Part shown: positions 46,668 through 57,503 of the stretch, in pieces
How the letters are laid out: each line of letters begins with the position of its first letter
How positions within the stretch are numbered: the stretch's first letter is position 1
Position numbers and translations under genes: made by a program
The notes under the pieces: model-generated
Seen by the model: the letters and a program-made list of their open reading frames with translations, nothing else
What the model was told of the DNA's origin: nothing
The model's database searches: none
Source of the DNA: Cylicocyclus nassatus
Lineage: Eukaryota > Nematoda > Chromadorea > Rhabditida > Strongylidae
Length of the DNA: 64,000 bases
NCBI GenBank assembly: GCA_958299035.1
Contig: CATQJL010000316.1
Span: 26,079,676 to 26,143,675, forward strand
Reading direction: 5' to 3'

Positions 46668-48430
46668 AGTCGTAGATCTCCACGGAGTCTCAATGACATT
46701 CTGTAACATTATATATCATCCTGGTCGTCATGACGCGACGAAGAGCACCGACAACGTCCCAAGCGTTGAAAATCACTCTCAAACGAGATAGACCAGCATT
46801 TTCGATTTCTGCGATTTCTACGCAAGATTCAAGCGCATACTCTCGTTTTTGTTCAACTGCAACAGCTTTCCTAAACTTCTGAAACCCAATTTTGGTCAAA
46901 TGAGAAATTAATCAAAAATGTTGTCTAACTCAGGCGAAAATTTCACAGAAACCTTCTTTTTAACTCAGAAAAGGCTATGAAAACGCAAATTTTCGTCGCT
47001 GAGATAGCCTAAAGATGATATTCCCTGTATGTGCTTCATTAACACATTGACAACTATGCAGATTTTCAGTTGTCTGCCGTCACGGACCGAGGCCTTTTAC
47101 GAACCAGCGCACAGTTCTCAACTATAATTACGCATAATGCCGTCTACAGTACACCTACAGTAGATCAGATAACTGACAAAGAAAAGTAGAGGTCATCCCT
47201 AGATTCAGTGCAAAAGAGAGCTCATGGAATGAGTTTATCTCAAGATAGTGTGTGTCAAGCTGTCGTCAATGTGTTAACATTCGTTCCGATATAGTCAGGA
47301 TAATCAATCCAGGGCGAAGCCCCGGATGACTTCTGTTTTGTACAGGTGAAGGTTGTGTCCCCTCATAGCTCTCGAAGTGAAAGTGACCAGAGTACGTGGC
47401 TCTATGTATCGAGGGTATGGTTCTCGAGAAGGCCCCCCCCCTTCCCTCGCTCCGCCACTGACCCAAGAATATATTAACCGGCACACTAAAAAACGGCAAC
47501 CATGCACTGCTATACTTTCCCTCGTGAGAATGTATGCAGATTGCTCGTTATGTTCTAAACAATTGTCATTCTCTGGTTGTGTTGCACACAAAGGCTACTG
47601 CAAGTGTGGGCGCTAAATTTCATCCCATCGCCAACTTTCTTACTTGCTTATAATAGCTTTCATGCCACTTGATATTGCATTCCAAACACGCTTTGAGAGG
47701 TATCATAAGCTGTGAGATTGAGAGCCTGTAAAGGTTACGACAATTTCGTTAACCGTGAGAAGCTCAGAGATGATTGCAGTAGCACTCATCACTAACGTTG
47801 ACAGAGGGCGCTAATATCCAAAGTTTCTATGATATGCTGCTATCAATACGTGTTTTGGCGCAGGCGCCCTAAATATTTGTGGGGCTTTTAAGGGCTAAAT
47901 CTGTGGAGGCCAAATGGTGTTAGATTGGAGCTTGCGCGTTTGCATCAAAAGATATAGCAGGGGGCAGGCGGGCAGCTCGATTTTAAAGCGCGCTACGGTA
48001 TCTTGCGACAAATTCGCAGCTTTGGCTATTTTAACCCACTTTCTACTAAGTTTGCGACACTGCTTCTGGAATTCGGCATTAGACGAAGATCGAGATGTCT
48101 TGGAGATGCCTTTCCGCTATCGCAAGGTTTAGCTCACGAGGATTACAACACGCCCCTTTTATCGTTAACGCAAAATCTTATCTGCGCCGTGTAACTGGCT
48201 GTTGGATTTGTCTTATGCCCTGCCTTTGCGCCATGGTTAGATTCAAAGGCGTTCTGTGTTGGGACAACATAGTTATAGTTCAAACACTTCTCCTGCAAAG
48301 AAACGGAATATGATATTAACGCTACGGTTCTAGAAATGGTATGTAGAGATATGTGTTGATTGGTCTTTGATTCTCACCCACACTCTCTAGGTTCTTTTTT
48401 GCGGAGCCTGTCTCGCAGTTCATGTAGAAC
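46668..48430. other. Intergenic, repeat fragments only
   Basis: No gene was recognised. Around 47405-47465 a C-run is followed by CCCTCGCTCCGCCACTGACC, a phrase typical of the end of short interspersed repeats. Other short frames look like chance. Confidence 0.35.
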
Positions 48431-48817
48431 ACAGCTGATTTTGCGCAGAATCAATGTAGAGATGGGCAGTGTTGGCGAAAAGCTAAGACCCTACACGACC
48501 GGCCTCACATTTTCTGGAAGCGAAAACCCTCCAATCATTGTGACTCGTGATGTCTAGTTATATGATCCGTTACCATAGCGGACTTGTGCTCGGACTTATC
48601 ACTTATCATCACTTATCAAAAAGAGTCATTGCGCTCGGTGAACTGGCAGCGCTCCTAGGTGAAGCACAAGGTTATCGAACTTTCTCTGCAGTGTCGCTTT
48701 GACGTTAGACCTAATGTAATCGTAAAACATGACTGACCCACCCATTCTCCTCCAGAGACGATCTTCCAGAATGAGCAACATTGCTCTTTTGTACACACTT
48801 ATTCAAGTATATTATTA

Positions 48818-49519
48818 CCAGTGCGTCACCTCTGCTTCGCAGAGGTTCGCACTGGCTCTACTATCTATGTGCCTTACTCATTCTCGTAAAATCGTGGCAC
48901 TGGAACTCACCGCGTTATGCCAACTACCACGAATAAAATGTAAACAACCACTCATTTAGAAAGTCTTTTCACGTGAGATCGGTGATTTCGAGTGGATGAA
49001 ACTTTTTGCAGGAAGACAAACGCAAATTTGAATAGGTTTTTGGATTTGTCATGGCTTGGTAGTCGCCATAAAGGTAATAGTAACCGTGAGCTACATCTCT
49101 GCGCGAAAATCTTCTCAAACGCTTGGCTAGAACCTTGGCAAGTTGACCATTTACACAACCAATTCATTTTGGCGCCGTTTTCGTTATGTAGTAAACTTTC
49201 GACCACTTTTCTGGCTAAACTCCATCGCTTGCACATTTGCTTACCAAACTCATCCACGACTCTGCAAAAAGTGGTGATACGGACCGAATTTTGCGGTACA
49301 GAAGCCAGGTGGACCCGTTTGGCGCGCAATTTTTAACGGATCCACTCAACGGATTTGCTCGCGCTTTTGTGTATTGGACTTTCATGCTGCTAGCATGCGC
49401 CGTGCAAAATTTGGGCTCAGGAGGTTGGCTGGAACATGTTCTACGAATTTCGTAACGGACAGACACACAGACACACAAAAAGACGTAAACAACCCTTAAC
49501 CCGTTATTATAAGTCATGA
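48818..49519. mobile_element. Hairpin-headed repeat, copy with a matched empty site
   Basis: It starts with a CCAGTGCG...CGCACTGG stem-loop and ends after CCGTTATTATAAGTCATGA. The duplicated block at 63.07 kb has TATTATTA continuous at this point, which gives the insertion boundaries and a probable TATTATTA target repeat. It is a relative of the units at 11.5-13.8 kb. Confidence 0.88.
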
Positions 49520-49709
49520 TATTATTATATTTTTTCAAGTATATTATTATCTAATCATTCCTGTTACGCAAGACAATGTGCAGCAGATGTAGTTCATTCC
49601 TCTGATCGTTTTCTGGCAGGCCGCATAGATCGTGGATCCCTTTGCGTGTAACGAAGTTCGGGATCAAATATTTTCGTGACAGCGGTTGAGAAAGAAAATG
49701 GTCTGTCTT

Positions 49710-50304
49710 CTCAGATAATTGCCGGGGGCAGGCGGCCATGCGATTTATGGGCAGGCGGGCACCGAAAAAATAGTTCGCTGATTTCTTGCGGTCCGCTTGC
49801 AGATATTTGGAAGAGTTTTAGCGAAATTCTGAACAGATGCTTGGAGAACAATCGCGGTTTCCTTATAAATAGCTGCGGCGCAGTGGCCACATTCTCGCGG
49901 ACTTTCAGCAAGAATATGCAAAATTTTTGGAAGCCGCACGGTCCTTTGTGGAGGACCGCGCAGCCCCCAGGTACTTTCCGCTGAGAGAAAGTACTTCAAA
50001 CTTGAATAATCAAACCAACGGTGACACCGCCACACAGAGTCTTACCTGTGCTTGGCGTATGCCCGAAACTGCTCAAAAAGAGTCCGAGCGCTCACTGAAA
50101 GTTTGGCCAGCGCTCACTGAAAGAAATTATTTGCGAGCGCAGAAAATGCTGTATTGCTACCCGCTGTATTGCTACCCGCTGGCAAAATATGCGACAGTAA
50201 AGGAAGAACCGCCCGCTGAAGGTTTGGCCGCGCCCCAAAATTCTGTTGACCGCTTGCAGAGAAGCGCGAGTTTGCGGACCGCCTGCCCTCGGCGATTATC
50301 TGAG
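49710..50304. mobile_element. CTCAGATAAT-type TIR element, copy C (complete)
   Basis: The left end CTCAGATAATTGCCGGGGGC and the right end GCCCTCGGCGATTATCTGAG are inverted. Element length is 595 bp. It carries an internal hairpin with GGTCCTTTGTGGAGGACC. No coding content was recognised. Confidence 0.88.
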
Positions 50305-50440
50305 TTGCTGATACGAGTTTTTGTCTCAGCGGGAAGCATGGGAGGAACAGATAAGCTTTTTTTTCGTGCCATAAGTGATACCGATAATTTTTTTGCACCT
50401 TAGAAGGATCTATGACGGACTGCGAGATCGATTTAGCATT

Positions 50441-52507
50441 GATGAAAAATAGAAAGAATTCTGCTTTGTCACTGAGAAACAAAAACAGAGAGCAAGCTTT
50501 GCCATAAATCAAGCAGGTAGAGAAGATATGCCCATCATTGAATTGGAGTGGTTTGAACACTATAATCAACATTCCGCATCTACAGAGACAAACCACAAAA
50601 GAAATTCGCGGAAACAACCATTTCAAACGTTGAAGAATATCGCATTGACTGTGTAGCATTGGAATCAAGCAAACCAAAGATATCGCGCTGAAGGAACAGA
50701 TTCCAACAAAAGAAGGCAGAACTCTGCGCATTTACAAAGATGATCAACACCACTTTGACAAGGCCTTTTTTGCATGTGCTAAGGCTTTGCAGGTAAACGA
50801 TGCCAGCGGCACTTGGAGGTCGCAAACAGCTAGATCTAGCAATGGTGATAGCATATCTATCAGAAGAAAGGCAAAGAACAAAAAGGTTATGTCGACAACT
50901 ACTAGTCAGAAAAAGAACAGCCGAAAAAGTGAGGTCGACCAGATTACAGCACCTTAATAACTTTAGTAATGATAACGAGCAGTTGCAGGTAATCATTCTT
51001 AGCCACTGAAAATAGAAGGAAAGATATACACGAAAAGCACTGCCGACGTCTACTGTATCACTACACTGAGCTGTTAGAATGCGATGGAATTTGAACAGTT
51101 GAAACAACTCGTATAATCTGCTCTATTTTTCTAGAAAGTCTCTCTTAGCGATATTTTCACCTCAGCCTCTCATGTGCTCGACATCTACAAGTCATGGCAG
51201 CTGCATCACTTCAAATAGCCTAGATAATTGCAACGCAGATTTCACACGTTCTACTCATCAGCCACCACTGCTGTATATCCGGAAAAAGAAGAATACTGTT
51301 GCTTTCAAACGATCATCTCCGTTGTTATCATCTTCCTTGCTGTTCATTTGCTCTCGGCTGGCGGCACAGAAATATTGGGCTGAAATACGTTGACGTAGCC
51401 GTAGGTAGTTGTGATTGTTGAGAATCCGCAGTGTGGACAATACACTAACATGGCAGATTTATTGAGTCAGACGTCTTGTCTGCATTGGGACAGTGTTTGG
51501 AAGCCAACAATAACAAGCGGATAAAGGTAGCCTAAGTACATCTGGGCAATAAACATACCCATTACAGCAGGTTATGTTTATGGCATGACCTTTATGGTTT
51601 TGACAAGGAATGGCACTGCTGTGAGGAAGTGCCGACAATGTCAGCACACTGCGGCCAGCGGAAGAAATGAGAATGACAATATGAAACAAGAGTATAACAT
51701 GTACATATATTACAACTAATCTCTTTATCGGGATATCGCAGTGGACGTTGTCGAGTTGACAGGCAGGTGAAAATATGGCCCATGTTGGAGGTGGTACAGT
51801 GGCGGGCACGATCTTGTGGAGAACTTGATGTGGAATCTGGATGCTGATACTCCAGCTTTGTTCCCTTCATATCGGTGCAGCTGAGATCGCGTTGTTGTAA
51901 ATGTTTTTTGCCGACAATACCAACAGTTGCCTAAAGCTTAGGCGTCGCGACATGTGTCTGGGCTAAGTTGGAAATACCTTTACATGCTGCTATGTTGCTA
52001 TACTTGGGATCTCCACAGGCCGAGAATTTGCTGTTGGAAATTTTGTCTTTGCCTGTTCACAATCGTTGCCGTATTGAATGAGATGAAATCGCCTAATCAA
52101 GCAGAAAATTTGTTGCCCGACTGATTACTGGGCAACATTTGCTCAGCTACTTTCACATCTAATTACGGCAAAATATTTCCTTCGTTTTTTTCTTCAATTC
52201 TATCTTCGCATCATTTACGTTCTTCTAGTGTGTAAATAAAACTAGCATCAGTAGCAATTTAAAAGTGAGTTATCTCCTGGTGAATGGATCCAAATCTTCT
52301 GCCATCAGCTGTTTCGTAAATATGCACTTCTCGCTTTTTGTACGGCTTCCTTAGCACGTCGCTTTTCGATCGTAGCAAGTGTAAGCCCAGGATGACGTCG
52401 AAGATGCAAGTCGGGTGTAGTTGCGGCTTGTCGAGGTATACTTTCTGTCGCTCTTGTTCATGGTTTGGAAGCATAATTCACTCAACATGGCTCGCGTGAT
52501 TTCGTAG
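50441..52507. other. Repeat-derived sequence, unassigned frames
   Basis: Long minus-strand frames (50114-50731, 50580-51107) show no family motif and partly overlap the TIR element. A + frame of about 98 codons (about 50652-50952) is Lys-rich near its end (RRKAKNKK, SQKKNSRKS) but unassigned. The part from 51381 to about 51700 is a repeat that recurs, interrupted, at 57.4-57.5 and 58.88-59.05 kb. I cannot assign any of these as genes. Confidence 0.3.
51381..51700. repeat. Repeat that is the uninterrupted relative of the 57.4/58.9-kb sequence
   Basis: Words such as TGACGTAGCCGTAG, ATTGAGTCAGACG, GGCATGACC and GCCGACAATGTC occur here without the 1.37-kb insertion found at 57504-58875. It serves as an empty-site comparison. 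Confidence 0.8.
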
Positions 52508-52904
52508 TACTCAGATAATCGCCGGGGGTAGGCGGTCCGCAAACTCGCGCTTTTCTGCAGGCGGTCAGCAGAATTTTGGGGCGTGGCCAAACCTTCAGCG
52601 GGCGGTACTTCCGCGTTCTGCCAGCGGGCAGCCTCAGACAGTCGGTGCCGTAGTCGCGCCGGGCAGTCCGAATCTGCCAGAGTCGCGCCGGACCCAGTTG
52701 ACCAATGAGAGCGGGGCAAATGGGCGGTCGGAGCGGTCCGTCAGTCGCGTGACATCACTGGCAGGCAAATGGGACGCTTATCCGGCCCTGCTGCAAAGGT
52801 ACGCCATTTCTCCGGCGCGACTCTGCCAGATTTGGCAGACTCGCGCCGGAGAAATTTGGCCGGCGCGAGTCCGCCAAATCTGGCAGAGTCGCGCCGGAGA
52901 AAAT

Positions 52905-53035
52905 CGGAGGGGTCCGGAGCAGAAATGGGAGGCCTCCGGAGCAGAAAATGGGAGGTATCCGGAGCAGAAAATGGGAGGTATCCGGAGCAGAAAATGGGAG
53001 GTATCCGGAGCAGAAATGGGAGGGCCCCGGAGCAG
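52905..53035. repeat. ~23-bp tandem repeat (GGAGCAGAAAATGGGAGGTA)
   Basis: About five to six copies of a unit reading TCCGGAGCAGAAAATGGGAG. The same unit recurs in the same orientation at 56222-56312 near the other end of the inner element. Confidence 0.95.
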
Positions 53036-55335
53036 GCTGCGTATCGATTTGGCGCGTAGCCACGCTGTGATTTGAGATGTTCTTAAAGGCACCGTCCACC
53101 CAAATATTCGATTTCGAGTATTTGTCCTTCTCCGTACCTTTTGAGGACGCTGAGTCCGAATCTGAGCATAAAATCGAAAGAAACTTCCAAAATTTTGAGT
53201 TTTGGACGTCATTTACAATTCGTCGTACGGCCAGCCGCGGGGTAGAGACGCAGAGGAGTGCTGCGTCACTACTTCAGCGCACTCGTGTATCGATCGAGTT
53301 TCTTTTTCGTTTCCGTGCTATTTTATGTTCCGTGCTCTTTATTTTGTGATACTCCTTCATAACTCATGTTTGCATGCGTAAAGCCTCAGTATATTCTTTA
53401 CGGCTTCGGATTGGTTATGATATAAACCGCTCCAGCTCAGTTCTTAGCTTGATTTTTTTCAGATACGATTTTGCTACCGTGTGGACAATGTATATATACA
53501 TTCTTGTGGGACAGCTGGAATAACTAATACCTCGCTGATGTCCGAAAGTGAATAGGAGCGACTCTAGTCGATGGTAAGTGAACTTTTTTAGTTTGCAGTT
53601 TCGTTCTTAATTGCTTTTTGTGCATTGGAGGCGTTTTGTTTTTGCTGGCACCCATACTGAGTCTCGCTTCTTTTTACGGCGGCGTGTCATCATCCTCCCA
53701 AGGCTTGCTGCCTTTCGAGAATGCACGTAGGCGACCACCCAGCGAGTAGTTGCGCAGATTACGGTTTACAAGTATGGACATGTGCTAGTATGTGACTTGA
53801 ATTTTTACGTGAAATCGAGGGAAAATGAGACGAATCTCATATTGATCCATTGCGCGAAGTTGCAGTTACTCACTGCAAGCATGTTTGAATGCCACTTTCC
53901 AGGATATAACTGCTATATAGCTCAAATTTCACTTATGTATTGTGCGTACACATAGATCTCAAAGAAACGATTATTTGGTGACTGCGGCCATTTGAGATAC
54001 ACACACCTTATCTTCAAACGCTCACTTCAAATCTATGTTTATTACCTGAGGAACGCCTCTTCAAATGATATCATAAATAGAGTAATTTTTCCCTGTGAAG
54101 CAGTGTATCTCTACGTAGTGGATTCATGATCAAAAGCTTTGCCTGATTTGCGTTATCAAAATCTGTAAGGCAAGATACTAAAGCACTATGACTATTTTTT
54201 TGAATTTGGTAGACCAGTAAGAGAAAATTTGCCTATTGATAGCTCCACCACGTAGCAATAGCACAAGTCACACACCTGGAAAAATTCTGCACGTTTATTC
54301 AAAGAACGGTTTCGCAGATAAGAAAAACAGAATGAGAATGAGCATTTGAAACCGCGTTTACTGATATATGATCCTTGGTACCAAGTCCTTCCCTTGTCAA
54401 TTTTACCTACGAGTTCACTTGTTGCCTTTATACAAATTTAGATCTAACAACTCAAATGAGTGAGCTGTGGTCAATCACAGGCATAATCCTCTTTCAACTA
54501 CCACTATAAGTACAATTAATAACATACTAGATAGTACCGCTTTGTAATTTTATCACTGAGAACTTTTTGGTGATAGGTTTTATCCAGGAAAGAGTGCCAC
54601 CATTTATCCTGGATGGTCAAACTTATCACCTATGTTTTCATTCTAATATTCAAAGCTTCCATGTATGCGTATGCCTAGATATATGAACATTACTCGCGTC
54701 ATACTTGACTGAACAAGTTTACACAAGTCACTTCACCCCCCGGATCACCTACGTGCAGATTGTAAAGGCGGCATCTCTTTAAAGTGCGAGGGTCGGGAGG
54801 ATCATGCACGCCCTCCGAGTGGCACTAAGCATATGCTGCATGTGAGCGGTGCAGCGACGAGGTTTTGAGAAAATCTTTGTGCTGCTGCCTTTTTGCATAG
54901 TAAGTCTAGTGATGGATGGATAGTGATGGAGGAAATGCACAAACTTTTTGCATCCAAGTTTTCTCCTAACTAAGTAATGTGTATTTGAGTTATTCTGCCG
55001 CAACAATAACAAAAAAATCTTCATCCCATCCGTCTAATTCTCTTGCAAGCTGCTTGCGATAGAGGAGTAGACTTAGGAGGTAGGTTCTGTTCTTGCGATT
55101 CTGTAAACAAGCTTCCAATCGTGTGCTTTCAGCGGTAAAGGCAGAAGCAATTACGGGAGCAAACAAGGAACAATTTTGAAGGTTCTATGAGAGTTGGTGG
55201 GAGTATACGTGGTAAGTTGCATAATTAATGCCATTTCACAAGGATTCTGCGTTGTCCATCTTGTAGAAGCATTAATGACCAAATTAAAATCATTTTCTTA
55301 AGTCTCAGAGTTTACGTTATTCTTTTGTTTTATAG

Positions 55336-55530
55336 GGAGCAGATGAGGAGCGCAATTTACGACGACCATCTTTAGCACTGGCTCATCAAAATAACAAATT
55401 CAATCTTGGCGCTGTTCCCGATGACATCAGTGGAGAACAATTCGTTCTTCACATATGCAAGCAAAAGATAATATGGGCCAACTGCGACTGCAATTCAAAC
55501 TGTTCCACAAACCGTTGTTTGGTTGGAAAG
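55336..55530 (+). CDS. Exon-like Cys-rich segment (65 codons), unassigned
   Basis: A fully open 195-base segment follows a TTTTATAG acceptor and precedes a GTTCAT donor-like site, phase 0 at both ends. It reads ADEERNLRRPSLALAHQ, and later CDCNSNCSTNRC, a C-X-C-X3-C-X4-C arrangement like the first half of CXC-type or transposase-associated zinc-binding motifs. It lies in the inner part of the 52508-56852 composite element, so it is more likely a transposon or captured exon than a host gene. The upstream ATGGTAAGTG at 53571 could be a preceding donor. Neighbouring exons were not found. Confidence 0.45.
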
Positions 55531-55779
55531 GTTCATTCTTTTACACCAGTGGGTGTGAAGTGATTAACGATATAAGATGATTTTTCGAAGAAGTTTGAAA
55601 AATTTGAAATAAGTGTCTTATCTCTTCGTTCTTTCTTCTATCTTCTATCCACAAACGCTAGGGGTGAGAGGGAGGGGGTAGGGTACGGGGTGAGGGTCGC
55701 GCTGAACTCCTACCCGGGGGGGGGGTCCTATTCGGCTAATTTGGGTGGGGTTTAGAGACAGAATTGGGGTTTGGAGCTC

Positions 55780-56136
55780 AAAGGTAGCGTCCAGGCAAGT
55801 CTGGACCTATGGGGATTTTACATGGAAAGTACTTTTGGGGCCATAACTAACCCACTACCCAACCGGCAGCTCAGGTAGTGCTCTAACGGCTGGGATATTC
55901 CCCTCGGAACTGGACCCCGCGATCGTATTCCGCATGGATTCATGGCGCAAAGCGTGGATCCTGGCGCGAAACTGCCATTAATCCACGCGAATACGTTCGC
56001 GGGGGTCTGTTTCGAGGGGAATATCTCCGCCATTAGAGCACTACCTGAGCTGCTGTTTCGGCAGTGCCTTAGTTAGGGCCCCAAAAGTACTTTCCATGTA
56101 AAAGCCCCATACCAGATCTGCCTGGAAGCTGCCTTT
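55780..56136. mobile_element. 357-bp foldback element
   Basis: Near-complete palindrome: CTTTTGGGGCC, AGTGCTCTAACGGC/GCCATTAGAGCACT and TGGATT/AATCCA pairs meet at about 55940-55975. Its ends AAAGGTAGCGTCCAGGCA and TGCCTGGAAGCTGCCTTT match the AAAGGCAGCGT group. Confidence 0.88.
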
Positions 56137-56883
56137 AAGCAAAGCTAATTACAGTATGCCGCGGCAGACTTGCGGAGCACAAAATCGGAAGCTCCGGCGC
56201 ACAAAATCGGGGGGCTCTAAAGCAGAAAATGGGAGGTCTCCGGAGCAGAAATGGGAGGTCTCCGGAGCAGAAAATGGGAGGTATCCGGAGCAGAAATGGG
56301 AGGGCTCCGCCGGACGAATGGGAGACCCACCGCTGGGGAAACGCCGCGACCCTGCCATTTCTCCGGCGGAGGGGTCCTATCCATTGTCTGAGGCAATACA
56401 GAATTTTCTGCGAGCGCTCGTCAAATAATATTTTCCAGCGAGCGCTGGCCAAACTTTCAGCACGCGCTCGGACTCTTTTTAGGTATTTTCGGGCGTACAT
56501 CGAGCACAGGTAAGACTCTGTGTGGTAGAGGTGTCACCGTTGGTTTAATTACTCAAGTTTGAGGTACTCTCTCTCAGCGGAAAGTACCTGGAGGTTGCGC
56601 GGTCCTCCACAAAGGACCGTGCGGCCCTCAAAAATTTTGCATATTCTCGCGGAAAGTCCGCGAGAATGCGGCCACTGCGCCGCAGCTAATCCATAAAGAA
56701 ACCGCGATTGTTCTTCAAGCATTCGTCTTTAATTTTGCCAACTTTCTTCCAAATTTCTGCAAGCGGGCCGCAAAAAATCAACGAACTATTTTTCCGATGC
56801 GCGCTTGCTCAAAATTCGCATGGCCGCCTGCCCCCGGCGGTTATCTGAGTAGTTCCGTTGATCTCTTGGCGTACGTCTTCACA

Positions 56884-57269
56884 TCTTATAGTATATAAAG
56901 CTGAATGTGTTTTTGTATGTTTGTCTGTCTGTCCGTGTGTACGTATGTTCCGAATGCAGAATTCCATTTCTCAACCGATCCAGACCAAACTTGGCACACA
57001 TACAAACGGGGCGGGTGTCGTCGGGTGTCGTAAGCCATTTTTCGTCATCGATCGATACCTATTTTATCGATTTTTATTGATTTTTGCCAAGTTAGAGCTA
57101 CAAGGCTGGGAGTTGGCACAGAGGTTATGCGACCACGCTGATTACCAATACAGCGGGTATAGGGAATTGGCATGCAGAAGTGATCACAGGGAAAGGTTGT
57201 ACAGGGAGAGGGGTGGACCTTTATCATAGTCTTTTGACAGGATCGAGCGGAGCCGAGTAAGCCAGCTAG
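56884..57269. mobile_element. Probable non-autonomous Helitron
   Basis: It starts TCTTATAGTATATAAAGCTG and ends with a short hairpin-like GGAGCCGAGTAAGCCAG followed by CTAG. It sits between A (56883) and T (57270), as Helitrons do. The GTCTGTCTGTCCGTGTGT tract near the start is common in this kind of element. No Rep/helicase is present. Confidence 0.65.
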
Positions 57270-57503
57270 TCTTCCATATGGAAGTGCAGTGTCGTTATTG
57301 CTTTATGGTAGGCTTCTGCCTTGTCCTTTGAAGCAGAGCATGGTATCGGTCTGGTCTTAGCCGATGCAGCAGATATATTAGACTGGCGTACAAACGAACC
57401 GACGAGATGACGTAGCCGTAGTTGCTGATTTGTGAGGAGTATCTGCAGGTGTTAACAATACACTAGCCTGGCAGATTCATTGAGTCAGACGATTTGTTCG
57501 CAC

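Larger units (their letters stand above)
48431..50440 (+). repeat. Duplicated block, copy 1 (also at 62.7-64.0 kb)
   Basis: Segments 48431-48817 and 49520-50440 match 62711-63080 and 63083-64000 in the same orientation with few differences. The second copy runs off the window edge. Copy 1 contains an extra hairpin-headed repeat (48818-49519) and a 15-bp duplication (GCTGTATTGCTACCC) that copy 2 lacks. Confidence 0.9.
52508..56852. mobile_element. CTCAGATAAT-type element interrupted by a 3.7-kb inner element
   Basis: The outer ends are CTCAGATAATCGCCGGGGGT (52510) and CCCCGGCGGTTATCTGAG (56850), in the opposite orientation to copy C. The outer sequence is continuous from about 52635 to about 56376 when compared with copy C. 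The inserted part begins CCTCAGACAGTCGG and ends GTCTGAGG, so it has its own short inverted ends. It holds GC-rich tandem repeats near both ends, a Cys-rich exon-like segment and a nested foldback element. Confidence 0.7.

Noticed and set aside
50114..51107. Minus-strand frames of 205 and 175 codons
   Set aside because: The first overlaps a TIR element and neither shows a protein motif; weak evidence for genes.
52755..53212. Overlapping Pro/Ser- or Gly/Arg-rich frames on both strands
   Set aside because: They are translations of the 23-bp GGAGCAGAAAATGGGAGG tandem repeat and GC-rich flank, not genes.
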